From assembly GCA_016722075.1 (NCBI GenBank), contig JADKGW010000002.1, positions 806,001 through 870,000 of the forward strand: a stretch of 64,000 nucleotides of DNA. The letters are read 5' to 3'. This stretch comes from Candidatus Kouleothrix ribensis (GTDB taxonomy: Bacteria > Chloroflexota > Chloroflexia > Chloroflexales > Roseiflexaceae). Below the pieces are notes generated by a model. That model did no database searches. It was not told where the DNA came from and worked only from the letters and a program-made list of their open reading frames with translations. Shown here piece by piece: positions 53,439 through 61,911 of this stretch (its first letter is position 1; each line of letters starts with the position of its first letter). Made by a program: the position numbers and the translations under genes.

Positions 53439-54770
53439 CTACGCCACGCCTAGATCAGCCAGGCCATTGCGCACGGCGCCGACGAATCGGTCGAGTTCGG
53501 CGCTGGTCATCGGGGTCGAGAGACAGCCCATACCGCGCCCGGTAAACACGACCCCATGGTTGAGCGTTGCTGTGTAGAGATCTTTCAGAATTTGGCGATT
53601 GCCTGCCAGCACGCTCGGGTAGTCGCTTACCTCTGCGTCGGTAAAGTGCAAATTAAACAGCGACCCGATCTGATTGACCTGCACAGGAAGGTCGAGCTCG
53701 GCAAACAGATCACCAAGCTTTTGCTTCAGCTCGGCGCCAAGCTGGGCCAGCCGCTCGAAGGCTGCTGGGGTCAGCTCGGCCAACGTGGCCAGGCCGGCCG
53801 CCATGGTGACCGGGTTCGCGTTAAAGGTGCCGCCGTGGCCGATATGGTTGATCTCGCGCGGATCGAAGCGTGCCATAATATCAGCGCGGCCGCCGAACGC
53901 GCCTACCGCGAATCCGCCGCCAATGATTTTGCCAAGCGTCGTCAGATCGGGCCGCACGCCGAAGTAGCCCTGCGCGCCCCCATAGCCGAGCCGAAACGCA
54001 ATCACCTCGTCGAAGATCAGCAAGATGCCCAGGCGCTGCGTAAGCTCGTGCAGGAAATCGAGAAAGCCATCGCGCGCGACCACAATTCCCCCAGCGCCCT
54101 GAACCGGCTCGATGATCACCGCTGCGATCTCGTTGCGCTGCGCGGTAAGGATACGCTCAACTGCCTCGCGGTTGTTGTACGGTAGGCTGACCATACTAGC
54201 CGCCACAGCTGGTGGGATGCCGGCGTTGCTAGTCTGCGTACCTGCGCCAATTGCGCCGCCAGCCGACACATCAACGGCGGCGTAGTCATGTGTGCCGTGA
54301 TAGGCGCCCTCAAACTTGGCGATCTTCGTGCGTCCGGTGAACGCACGAGCAGCCCGCATTGCCAGCATGGTCGCCTCAGTGCCTGAGTTAGTGAAGCGCA
54401 GCAGCTCGACGCTCGGCAGACGTGCGTGGATAACCTCGGCCAGCTCGATCTCAAGTTCGGAAGGCGCAGCCGCCGAGAAGCCGCGCGCGGCCTGGCGCTG
54501 TACCGCCGCCACCACGCCAGGCGGCGCGTGGCCATGGATCAGCGAGGTGTAGTTGTTGATGAAATCAACCCACTCATTGCCATCCACATCGTAGATGCGA
54601 CAGCCAACCCCGTGATCGAAGTAGAACGGGTAGGGCTGATGGTAGATCGTCGTGCGAGTATTTCCACCCGGCAGCGAATGGGTTGCGCGCTCAAACAGCG
54701 CCCGCGAGCGCGGGGTAGCGTTGCGATAGCGATCTTCGACTGCACTCATATACATTGGCGAGACGGCCAC
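53439..54770 (-). CDS. Class III PLP-dependent aminotransferase (GSA-aminotransferase-like)
   Basis: The 443-residue protein has the class III signatures: SLPGGNTRTT, FTNSGTEATMLAMRAAR, the PLP-phosphate region FEGAYHGTHDY, the LLIFDEVIAFRLG acid and the Schiff-base Lys in TTLGKIIGGGF. The GSA-AT/beta-amino acid aminotransferase group fits best. GTG 54770 is taken as start because AAAGGAG lies 7 nt upstream; ATG 54755 and 54749 follow. In this operon it would remove the amino group of the beta-amino acid released by the amidohydrolase. Confidence 0.9.
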   Translation of the reverse strand: MAVSPMYMSAVEDRYRNATPRSRALFERATHSLPGGNTRTTIYHQPYPFYFDHGVGCRIYDVDGNEWVDFINNYTSLIHGHAPPGVVAAVQRQAARGFSAAAPSELEIELAEVIHARLPSVELLRFTNSGTEATMLAMRAARAFTGRTKIAKFEGAYHGTHDYAAVDVSAGGAIGAGTQTSNAGIPPAVAASMVSLPYNNREAVERILTAQRNEIAAVIIEPVQGAGGIVVARDGFLDFLHELTQRLGILLIFDEVIAFRLGYGGAQGYFGVRPDLTTLGKIIGGGFAVGAFGGRADIMARFDPREINHIGHGGTFNANPVTMAAGLATLAELTPAAFERLAQLGAELKQKLGDLFAELDLPVQVNQIGSLFNLHFTDAEVSDYPSVLAGNRQILKDLYTATLNHGVVFTGRGMGCLSTPMTSAELDRFVGAVRNGLADLGVA

Positions 54771-54800
54771 CTCAGGACTCCTTTCGCAGCATCGCGGAGG

Positions 54801-56186
54801 CTAGAGCAGCGGCCGGAACGGCAGACGCCGCAGAAATCGCCCGGCGCCGGCCTGGCCGACAAACTGATGATCGCGCACTACCACGGCGCCGCGCGAGAGC
54901 ACATACGCGGTGGCTCCTCGCACCTCAAGCCCTTCATAGACACAATAGTCCACTTTGGAATGCATCCGGTCGACGCTCAGTGTCCAGGCAACCTCAGGAT
55001 CCCACACAACCAGGTCGGCGTCTGCGCCAATCGCAATATCGCCCTTGCGCGGGTAGAGCCCAAACAGCCGCGCCGGGGCGGTTGCGGTGACATCGACAAA
55101 GCGGTTCAGACTCATGCGCCCGGCTAGCACGCCATAGGTGTAGAGCACAAACAGGCGCTCTTCGATGCCAGGCATGCCGTTAATAATGCCGCGAAAGTCG
55201 TCGAGGCTCTGGTCCTTTTGCCCCTTGAACATCCAGGCCGAGTGATCGGTGCCAACCGTCTGCAGTGTGCCGTTGGCCAGCGCTTGCCAGAGCGCGGCCT
55301 GATGCTCGCTCGATCGCAGCGGCGGCGCACAGATATACTTGGCGCCCATGCCATCGGGCTCGGCGAGTTGGTCAACCGAGAGCATCAGGTATTGCGGGCA
55401 GGTTTCGCCATACACCGGCTGGCCACGGCTGCGCGCGGCACTAAGCGCATCGACCGCCAGGCTGTTGGTCATGTGCACCACATACAGCGGTGCCTCGGCC
55501 AGCTGCGCCAGCACAATCGCGCGGTGCGTGGCTTCGCCTTCGAGCTCGGGTGGGCGGCTCAGCGCCCAGTACTTGGGGGCAAGCTTACCCTCGGCGGCAA
55601 GCCGCTGCTGCAGCACCACAATCGCGTCGCCGTTTTCGGCATGCACCATCGTGAGCCCGCCGTGTTCGCGCGCCAGCAACAGTGTGCGGAAGAGCGTCTC
55701 GTCGTCAGCCTGCACCAGACCCTTGTAGGCCATGAATACCTTGAAACTGGGGATGCCCTCGGCGATCATCAGCGGGATCTCCTGCCGCACCGAGTCGCTC
55801 AGATCCTGGATCATTGCGTGGAAGCTGTAATCGATTACCGCCTTGCCCTCGGCCTTGCTATGCCAGCCGTCGATCGCCGAGCGCAGCGACTGGCCGCGCG
55901 CCTGCAACGCAAAGTCGACTACAGTGGTCGTACCGCCACATGCTGCGGCGATCGTGCCCGCGCGCCAGTCGTCAACTGTCGTGTACTTGCCGAAGGGAGT
56001 GTCGATATGCGTGTGTACATCGATTGCGCCAGGGAACACATATTTACCAGTCGCGTCGATTTGCTCGACATCGCCCACGCTCAGCTGACGACCGATCTGG
56101 GCGATTACACCATTATCGATCAGCAGATCGGCCTGGTAGGTGCTGGCCGCTGTCACAATTGTTCCGTTCGTGATGAGTGTACGCAC
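54801..56186 (-). CDS. Dihydropyrimidinase/hydantoinase-type cyclic amidohydrolase
   Basis: The 461-residue amidohydrolase has the binuclear metal set: DVHTHID, Lys in SFKVFMAYKG (carboxylated in the family), HAENGD, VVHMTN and the catalytic Asp in VGTDHSAW. The overall order matches dihydropyrimidinase and D-hydantoinase rather than allantoinase, although the three are close. GTG 56186 is preferred, preceded by AGGAGGG. The enzyme opens cyclic ureides to N-carbamoyl amino acids. The amidohydrolase gene just upstream could then remove the carbamoyl group. Confidence 0.9.
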   Translation of the reverse strand: MRTLITNGTIVTAASTYQADLLIDNGVIAQIGRQLSVGDVEQIDATGKYVFPGAIDVHTHIDTPFGKYTTVDDWRAGTIAAACGGTTTVVDFALQARGQSLRSAIDGWHSKAEGKAVIDYSFHAMIQDLSDSVRQEIPLMIAEGIPSFKVFMAYKGLVQADDETLFRTLLLAREHGGLTMVHAENGDAIVVLQQRLAAEGKLAPKYWALSRPPELEGEATHRAIVLAQLAEAPLYVVHMTNSLAVDALSAARSRGQPVYGETCPQYLMLSVDQLAEPDGMGAKYICAPPLRSSEHQAALWQALANGTLQTVGTDHSAWMFKGQKDQSLDDFRGIINGMPGIEERLFVLYTYGVLAGRMSLNRFVDVTATAPARLFGLYPRKGDIAIGADADLVVWDPEVAWTLSVDRMHSKVDYCVYEGLEVRGATAYVLSRGAVVVRDHQFVGQAGAGRFLRRLPFRPLL

Positions 56187-56297
56187 CTAGCCCTCCTGCG
56201 CCCGCAGCGCTGATTGATTGAACCGTAGTGCCAGGAGGCCTGCAGATTTTGGTGTGGCTGCGCGCCTCTGTGATTCAACAGGCACGAAAGCTACGCC

Positions 56298-56328
56298 GGA
56301 GGATACTTAGCCAGCACAAGTATCCTCC
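56298..56328. other. Perfect 11-bp intercistronic hairpin
   Basis: GGAGGATACTT (56298-56308) pairs perfectly with AAGTATCCTCC (56318-56328) around a 9-nt loop. It lies 12 nt after the stop of the amidohydrolase gene and 112 nt before the dihydropyrimidinase start, inside the operon. No U-tract follows on the minus strand. It may set differential expression between the first gene and the rest. Confidence 0.55.
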
Positions 56329-56340
56329 AATGCCGAGCTT

Positions 56341-57189
56341 CTACACTGCTAGCGGGCCATACACGTCCGGCCGACGGTCGCGGAAGAAGCCCCAGGTGTT
56401 GCGCAGATCTTCCATCATGCGCAGATCGATCTCGGCATACACGATTTCGTCATTCTTGTCGCCGGCCTGGGACATGATCTGGCCTTTTGGATTAGCGAAG
56501 AAGCTGCTGCCGTAGTATTCCTGAGTTGGCGAGCCGCCCTCGTCGAGTCCGACGCGATTGACGCCGCCGATGTAATAGATGTTGTCGATCGCGTGCGCCT
56601 GCAACTCGATCTCCCACAAATAGCGTGACATGCCGGCGGTTGCAGTCGGCACCAACACCAGGTCAGCGCCGTTGAGCGCCAGCAGCCGGGCGTGCTCGGG
56701 GAAATGCCGATCGTAGCAAATCATCACACCGATGTTGACCCCAAAAGGAGTGCGCCAGACGGGGAAGCCGAGGTTACCCGGCTTGAAGTAAAATTTCTCA
56801 TTCCCGATCAGGTTGTTGGCCTTCACTAACGGAATGCTGGTCTTGCGATACTTGCCCATGATTTCGCCGTCGGGGCCAAGAACCACCGCTGTGTTATAGA
56901 GCTCCCCCGGGATGACCTTCTCGTAAATTGGCGCGACCAGCACTACCCGGTTTTCGGCGGCAACCTTCCGCATTTCGTGAACAGTCGGGCCATCGATTGG
57001 CTCGGCCAGATCCCAGAAGGCTGGCTCCTCCGTATAGCAGAAATAGGTGGTATTGAACAGCTCTTGCAGGCAGACGATTTGTGCGCCATTGCTCGCCGCC
57101 TCGGCCACATAGCGCTTGGCCTTCGCGATATTGTTCGCCTTCTCCGATGAGCCGATAAACTGGATCAGCGCGGCCTTGGGAAGAGCCAT
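56341..57189 (-). CDS. Nitrilase-superfamily amidohydrolase (beta-ureidopropionase/N-carbamoyl amidase-like)
   Basis: From ATG 57189 (GAGGAGG 6 nt upstream) the protein has 282 residues. The catalytic triad of nitrilase-superfamily enzymes is complete: Glu in CLQELFNTTYF, Lys in GKYRKTSIP and Cys in MICYDRHFPE. The CLQELF and ICYDRHFPE words match the beta-ureidopropionase/N-carbamoylputrescine amidase branch. It would release CO2 and ammonia from an N-carbamoyl amino acid. It is the first gene of the operon, downstream of the regulator and a predicted promoter. Confidence 0.9.
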   Translation of the reverse strand: MALPKAALIQFIGSSEKANNIAKAKRYVAEAASNGAQIVCLQELFNTTYFCYTEEPAFWDLAEPIDGPTVHEMRKVAAENRVVLVAPIYEKVIPGELYNTAVVLGPDGEIMGKYRKTSIPLVKANNLIGNEKFYFKPGNLGFPVWRTPFGVNIGVMICYDRHFPEHARLLALNGADLVLVPTATAGMSRYLWEIELQAHAIDNIYYIGGVNRVGLDEGGSPTQEYYGSSFFANPKGQIMSQAGDKNDEIVYAEIDLRMMEDLRNTWGFFRDRRPDVYGPLAV

Positions 57190-57448
57190 GGGGAACCTCC
57201 TCATCTCGCAATTATTCCAAATCCGAATAGGCAGGCAGCCGCATGCCACCCTGATCGGGCAGGCAGGGCGCAAGACACAGCCAGCCACACGCGTATCTTC
57301 GGTACGCGCAGGGAATCTGTACCACAGGTGGGCGAGCCCGCTCTGGTAGGTAGATCACCAGTGATGCGTGAAGGTCGCCGCGCCGATCGAGCGAAGATCT
57401 ATCGCTGCAAACGATATAGAAGTTGTGTTGGTTGGGAGCTTAGCGCTG

Positions 57449-57478
57449 ATCATAGCAGCGCGGGGAGGGCAAATTCAA
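57449..57478 (-). promoter_or_regulatory. Predicted promoter of the catabolic operon
   Basis: On the minus strand TTGAAT (57478-57473) and TATGAT (57454-57449) are separated by 18 bp. The site starts only 5 nt after the regulator stop and leaves a leader of about 250 nt before the amidohydrolase. GCTGCTATGATCAGC around the -10 box is partly symmetric and might bind the regulator. Prediction is by sequence only. Confidence 0.4.
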
Positions 57479-57482
57479 TAGC

Positions 57483-57803
57483 TCAGACGGATAAGCTTCC
57501 CGGGAGTAGATTATCCGGCAGGGCTAAGATTTGTACGGCAAGCTGCAGACGGAAGCGCGTATCAGGGCTAGCCAGATCAAGGCCGCATAGCTCGGCACAG
57601 CGCTCGAGCCGGTAGCTCACGGTCTTTGGATGCACGCAGAGGCTCTGCGCGGTCTGTTTCAGGCGAAAGCCGCCCCTGGTCCATGCTAGCAGGGTTTTTT
57701 CCAGCTGCTCACCGTGGCGTGTGGCTCGCAACGCGCCGAAGAGATCATCAAGGAATGGCGCGCGCGCAGTCGGGTCGCCCAGCAGCAGGCGAGGCACCAG
57801 CAC
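57483..57803 (-). CDS. PucR-type regulator, C-terminal HTH part (separated by frameshift)
   Basis: This frame carries LLGDPTARAPFLDDLFGALR through GGFRLKQTAQSLCVHPKTVSYRLERCAELCGLDL, the C-terminal PucR helix-turn-helix in which NxxxTAxxLxVHxxTVxYRLxR is diagnostic. The frame extends upstream without a start as ALQACSAPEEICALLPHFKPGNW, joining directly to the end of the preceding frame near 57885. Separate translation from ATG-less codons (GTG/CTG near 57803) is unlikely to give a functional regulator, so it is best seen as the broken end of the gene at 57862-59103. Confidence 0.75.
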   Translation of the reverse strand: MLVPRLLLGDPTARAPFLDDLFGALRATRHGEQLEKTLLAWTRGGFRLKQTAQSLCVHPKTVSYRLERCAELCGLDLASPDTRFRLQLAVQILALPDNLLPGSLSV

Positions 57804-57861
57804 CTGCTCGTAGCGATACCAGTTGCCGGGCTTAAAGTGCGGCAGCAGCGCACAGATTTCC

Positions 57862-59103
57862 TCAGGCGCGCTGCATGCCTGAAGGGCCGCGGTACGCCCG
57901 GCTTACGACAAAGGTGATGTCGGGCTCGGCCAGCGTGTCCCAGAATGTCTCGGGCGGGTAGCCGGCGGGCAAGAGAAAGGGGATACGGTTATGCGAGAGC
58001 GATACTAGCGCTGGCAAGTTTAAATCGCGCAGGCGCCGGCGCAGCCGCTCGGCGAGACGCTCGCGACGCAGAAAGTTCTCATCGGAGAGCGGCAGCGTGA
58101 TCTCAAGTATGAGCATGCCGACATGGTAGGCGGCGTTACTATCGAATCCCAACAACTGCGCACGTTCGATCGCCTGCGGCGAGGCGTGAAAACGTCCCTC
58201 GAGTAAGGCGTCGAGGAATGAATAACCGAGCCGGGCCTCGACGGCAGTCAGCGAGCGCTGGTGTGCAATGTGTAGCGCCGCGACCACGGCCGCATGCTCG
58301 GCAGCACGCGTATCTAGCTCGCTGAGCGGGTTGGCACCCTCAATAATCCAGACCAACCCGACTAGCTCTTGCTTAATGCGCACCGGGCACACCACCCGGC
58401 GCTTGATGCCAAGCTCAGGCGCGCCAGGGATCTGAATTGGCCGCACCGATGCACGCACTAATCGACCCAGGCCATTCTGCTCGAGCCAATCATCATAGAT
58501 CTGCGCGCTGCGGCCCTGCTCGAGAGTGGCGCGGCGGATCGCGTCCTCCTGTCTGTCCACGCTATGATAGGCTAACACGTGGCCCTCAGGGTCCTCGAAC
58601 GTTACCGCTCGGTTAAGCTGGTTGCCGAGCGTGCTGATCAGATCTTGAAGACTGGTTGCCTCAACCGCTGCATACGTCAGACCACGGTGGATCTCCTCTG
58701 AACGTCGGATCATGCCGTACTGTTCTGCCAGAATGGCGCTGTAGACTTCGTGGAGTACCTGGCCAAACGAGTCGGCCCACGGGATCTCAAACAGTGGCAG
58801 ACCAAGATCGTTGGCCATTTCGCAGGCAGCAGCTGGCATGGCCTCAAAGAAGCCAGGCACAGCCAGCCCTACTGCAGCAAGATGACAGGCGTTGAGATCG
58901 TGGATCAGTGTGCGAAGCGAGGATGGGTCATGCGGCCAGGCATAACCGGTAGTCAAAAGAATTTGGCCGTCGCGCACCCATGGGATTGGGTTGGGGAAGT
59001 CGACGACGTGAATGCCATGAACCTTGCGCGAAAGACCTGCGGACCCAGCCACTACCCGCACCCGCTCAAGCGACTTCAGCAAGAGTGCGTCGGCAAGTTT
59101 CAT
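57862..59103 (-). CDS. PucR-family regulator, N-terminal and central domains (frameshifted)
   Basis: The 413-residue frame starts with the PucR N-terminal domain (LADALLLKSLERVRVVAGSAGL, RDGQILLTTGYAW, LGLPLFEIPW) and has a GGDEF-like/CdaR central region (LGYSFLDALLEGRF, ITFVVSRAYRG). It then runs into TGA instead of the C-terminal HTH, which continues in another frame (57483-57885). One base inserted or two lost near the CGCGGCCC at 57885 would explain it. PucR/CdaR proteins activate purine, ureide or sugar-acid genes on sensing a metabolite. Position upstream of the catabolic operon suggests it is its activator. GGAGGG precedes ATG 59103. Confidence 0.8.
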   Translation of the reverse strand: MKLADALLLKSLERVRVVAGSAGLSRKVHGIHVVDFPNPIPWVRDGQILLTTGYAWPHDPSSLRTLIHDLNACHLAAVGLAVPGFFEAMPAAACEMANDLGLPLFEIPWADSFGQVLHEVYSAILAEQYGMIRRSEEIHRGLTYAAVEATSLQDLISTLGNQLNRAVTFEDPEGHVLAYHSVDRQEDAIRRATLEQGRSAQIYDDWLEQNGLGRLVRASVRPIQIPGAPELGIKRRVVCPVRIKQELVGLVWIIEGANPLSELDTRAAEHAAVVAALHIAHQRSLTAVEARLGYSFLDALLEGRFHASPQAIERAQLLGFDSNAAYHVGMLILEITLPLSDENFLRRERLAERLRRRLRDLNLPALVSLSHNRIPFLLPAGYPPETFWDTLAEPDITFVVSRAYRGPSGMQRA

Positions 59104-59245
59104 TGAAACCCTCCGATCGCCAAAGGTCAGCGCGTTGCACTATTATATAGCATCCCTATCTGATTTCTAAAACGTGGTATACTGGTTCCACGATTGTACG
59201 CAACGCTTCGCCCAAGTACGGGTGTGCCACTTTGTGAGGTGCGGT

Positions 59246-59659
59246 ATGGCTCCTATTCCTGAAGATATCACCGCCTTTCTGGCTGAACCCCATGATTCAC
59301 GCGAGTATCGACGCGCACTCGCAGTAAAACTCGCGCTGCTCGGGTATTTGTATGCAGCGATTAGTGAGATGTTGGATGTCACCCCTGGGTTTATTAGCCA
59401 GGCAAAGAAAGCCTATGCGCAGTATGGAGTAGATGGATTTACCTTGAAGTATCAAGGGATGCAACCCTATCTGTCGCCTGAAGAACGACAATCCGTGCTT
59501 GATTGGTTGCAAGATCAACAAGAATGGTCTGTCGCACTCCTCCAAACGCACATCGAAACAACCTATGGCATCGTGTTTCAATCGCAGCAAAGCTATTACC
59601 AACTGCTCGATGAGGCAAAAATAACGTATAAAAAGCCCAGCACACGAATCCTGGCATGA
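59246..59659 (+). CDS. IS630 transposase, N-terminal frame (HTH domain)
   Basis: The 137-residue product has the homeodomain-like HTH region of IS630 transposases (RALAVKLALLGYLYAAISEM followed by LDVTPGFISQAKKAY) and a second helical region. ATG 59246 is preceded by GAGGT. Its stop overlaps the start of the second frame (ATGA at 59656), so the two parts may be made separately by coupling or joined by a frameshift. Confidence 0.9.
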   Translation: MAPIPEDITAFLAEPHDSREYRRALAVKLALLGYLYAAISEMLDVTPGFISQAKKAYAQYGVDGFTLKYQGMQPYLSPEERQSVLDWLQDQQEWSVALLQTHIETTYGIVFQSQQSYYQLLDEAKITYKKPSTRILA

Positions 59660-60282
59660 TGCTGCGCTGGTTGCCGCAAAAAAAAGAAATCCTTGACTTT
59701 TTGACTGCACACGCGGCGGCCATTGCGGATGGGAGCCTGGTGGTGGTGTTTGTGGATCAGTGTCATGTCCTCTGGAACGATGCGTGTGGCTATGTTTGGG
59801 GGCCACGGGGCGAACGAATCAGCATTCCAATGACGAATTTTCGCGAGCGACAAACCTACTACGGGGCCATTGAATTGTGTACAGCAGACATATGCGCAAT
59901 TCCAACGGATACGGCAAATGGTGATTGGACGATGATTTTTGTCGAGTATGTGCGGGAACAATTCCCAGGGAAACGGATCGTCCTCATTTGGGATGGTGCA
60001 TCCTATCATCGCGGTACAGAAATGCAAGAATACCTCGAAGGTGTCAATTACAAGCTGCCAAAAGACGAATGGAGCGTCCACTGCATCCTTTTCGCACCGA
60101 ATGCGCCAGAGCAAAACCCAATGGAAGATGTTTGGTTAAAAGCCAAGCAATATGTACGAAAACACTGGCGGGAATGCATCAATTTTCAGGCAGTTCTCAA
60201 CTTATTTGAGGAAGCATTGAATACGCTCTCGTTCAAATTCGAAAAGCTCCGTATGTATATGCCAAGTTTACAACTCATTTAG
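59656..60282 (+). CDS. IS630 transposase, DDE catalytic frame
   Basis: The 208-residue product holds the DDE triad: Asp in VVVFVDQCH, Asp in VLIWDGASYHRG and Glu in APEQNPMEDVWL. These are the standard IS630/Tc1-type words. No internal stop is present, so the transposase is probably functional when combined with the HTH frame. Confidence 0.92.
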   Translation: MMLRWLPQKKEILDFLTAHAAAIADGSLVVVFVDQCHVLWNDACGYVWGPRGERISIPMTNFRERQTYYGAIELCTADICAIPTDTANGDWTMIFVEYVREQFPGKRIVLIWDGASYHRGTEMQEYLEGVNYKLPKDEWSVHCILFAPNAPEQNPMEDVWLKAKQYVRKHWRECINFQAVLNLFEEALNTLSFKFEKLRMYMPSLQLI

Positions 60283-60292
60283 GATTACTATA

Positions 60293-60579
60293 GCATGCCT
60301 CTATGTTGTCGCTGCGTGGTCGAATCACATCAGCCATGTTTGGGTATAGCGGAGATTAGCTGTTTTCGTATATTGTGGTGCATATTGCGGTTGTGCGACA
60401 GCGTGTAGCTATCTGAGACGAAATGCCTGTGTGAGGTGGCATGAGCAATTGAGCGGGAGTGCTGAGTAGCTTGCACGCCCGCTCAGCTGTCTGGCTACGC
60501 CGCCTGCGTGCGGCGGCTGCGCCCCGCCGAAGCGCAGCCGCAACCGGCGCCTCGGCAACGCTGGCCAACTCCTCGCTCA
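60293..60579. other. Non-coding accessory interval
   Basis: This stretch between the insertion sequence and the ssb remnant has no credible gene. The last part, read on the minus strand, could be the degenerate C-terminal continuation of the ssb remnant, but no recognisable acidic SSB tail is seen. Confidence 0.35.
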
Positions 60580-60780
60580 CCGACTCCTCGGCCTCGGGCT
60601 GCTCAGCCCCTCCCAGGCGATGATGGTGTGCTAGTCGCTCGCGCTCAACGGTGTGCCGTCCGGGCTGTTCCAATGGCGCTCAGTGATCACGCGCACGTTC
60701 GCAACCATCCGGCCCTGTGGGGTGGTCCGCAGCTCGGCGGTCTGGCCAATCCGCCCCTCGACGATCGCCTTGTTGATCAT
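60580..60780 (-). pseudogene. ssb: Single-stranded DNA-binding protein remnant
   Basis: ATG 60780 opens MINKAIVEGRIGQTAELRTT, continuing VRVITERHWNSPDGTPLSASD, the start of an SSB OB-fold. A TAG follows where SSB proteins have Trp, and the sequence then continues in frame as HTIIAWEGLSSP (canonical WHxIVAWEGLAE) before a second stop. The nonsense codon is a single-base change from TGG. The OB fold is less than half complete, so the gene is inactive. Confidence 0.65.
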
Positions 60781-61084
60781 GGCCCCTCGGTGTTCGAGGC
60801 GCGGTGGTAGCCCAGCACGCCGCAGGCAGCCGACGCCATCGGAGAGGATCGAGCACGGCTTGAGCGTCTGCGCGCTATAGCACACCCCGCCCTTCAGACT
60901 CACCGCGAAGAAGTCGTTGTCGCCGCAGCCGGCTGCGCTACGAGGTGCGCTAGGCGGCCAGTGGCGGCGAGGCGCTGCCCCGCCACCGCATAATGCCGCT
61001 CGCTTGCTATTGAATCGCCGAATCAACCAGCGCTGGCGGAGCGCGTCACAGGTATGCTATCATGGAAAAAAGGAGGCATCTGCC

Positions 61085-61606
61085 ATGACCAGCATCAGCA
61101 CAGCCGAGGATGTGATTCTCCAAACGGACGCATCTGGCGCACCCATCCGCCTGGAGTATGTGCGCAGCCGTCTCAAAGTTGAAGCCAGCCCCACCAGCCG
61201 ACACCAGCTCACCGCCAAAGCGATTGAAGCGTCGATCCGGCCACTTCCTGGCCATACCGGCGGCTGCGCGTGCTTTAGCCTGCAAGATGTGCTGATACGC
61301 TTTCCCGATCCTGCGCAGAGCCTCAAGCGTCCTGATATCGCGATCTTTTGTGAGCGGCCGCCCGAGCAGGACGATGCGCTCGACATGCTGCCAGCCGCCG
61401 TGATTGAGATCTTGAGCCTGGGCTACGAGGACAAGGATCTGGGTGAGGATGGCGCGCCGTTCTACCTGGCCTGCGGCGTGGCTGATATTCTGGTAGTTGA
61501 CCCGCGCAGCGGCCGCGCGCTGCACTATCGGCCCGGTCAGCCAATCGCCGAGCTACACGCACCCGCCACCGTCGCGCTGGCATGCGGCTGCCAGGTGCGG
61601 GTTTGA
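61085..61606 (+). CDS. Uma2-family PD-(D/E)xK endonuclease-like protein
   Basis: From ATG 61085 (AAAGGAGG 9 nt upstream) the product has 173 residues. The Uma2/DUF820 pattern is visible: early RLEYVRSRLKVEASPTSRHQ, the core RPDIAIFCE and AAVIEILSLGYEDKDLGE, and a late YLACGVADILVVDPRSGRALHY. Asp and Glu of the nuclease core are present; the usual SPS after VEIL is SLG. The family is very abundant in Chloroflexota and cyanobacteria, and its cellular role is unclear. Confidence 0.85.
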   Translation: MTSISTAEDVILQTDASGAPIRLEYVRSRLKVEASPTSRHQLTAKAIEASIRPLPGHTGGCACFSLQDVLIRFPDPAQSLKRPDIAIFCERPPEQDDALDMLPAAVIEILSLGYEDKDLGEDGAPFYLACGVADILVVDPRSGRALHYRPGQPIAELHAPATVALACGCQVRV

Positions 61607-61911
61607 TAGCAACTGTTCGTATCTATCACCTCCAGCGTTTCTTATGCATGGTATACTCACGCTGGCAACCCTGCGATCGTGTAACGCGTCTGCTCCCGCG
61701 CGCCCCCGCCCGCCGCGCATTGTCGTCGCCATGCCCGCGCATTCTTGGCTCTGGTCGGCGCGCCTCCGAAAGGGCGCGGCCAACAGAAAGCCCACCCCCG
61801 CCAGCACGCTGAAGGTGGGTCTGCTGACGAAAAACGTTGTGCTGATGCTCGCACCTGCTTGGCCCTCTGGCAAGCTGGGCCTCACAGCGCAACGGGCTGT
61901 TGAGGATGTCG
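61607..61911. other. Intergenic leader of the restriction gene
   Basis: No gene is apparent. TGGTATACT (61649-61657) is an extended -10 promoter element on the plus strand without a good -35 box. Between 61788 and 61828 the words AGCCCACC and GGTGGGT could form a stem. The region probably serves as promoter and leader for the nuclease-methylase gene. Confidence 0.4.

Larger units (their letters stand above)
59146..60292 (+). mobile_element. IS630-family insertion sequence, apparently intact
   Basis: The element of about 1.14 kb carries two overlapping transposase frames. Its ends are imperfect inverted repeats starting TATAG...CCTA.....TGA..T at 59146 and the reverse complement TATAGTAATCCTAAATGAG ending at 60292. 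TA dinucleotides at both outer edges agree with the TA target duplication of IS630. Base composition is much lower in GC than the surroundings, which marks recent arrival. Confidence 0.85.

Noticed and set aside
57870..57900. Programmed frameshifting in the PucR gene
   Set aside because: No slippery heptamer or clear downstream pseudoknot was recognised; a mutation or assembly indel is simpler.
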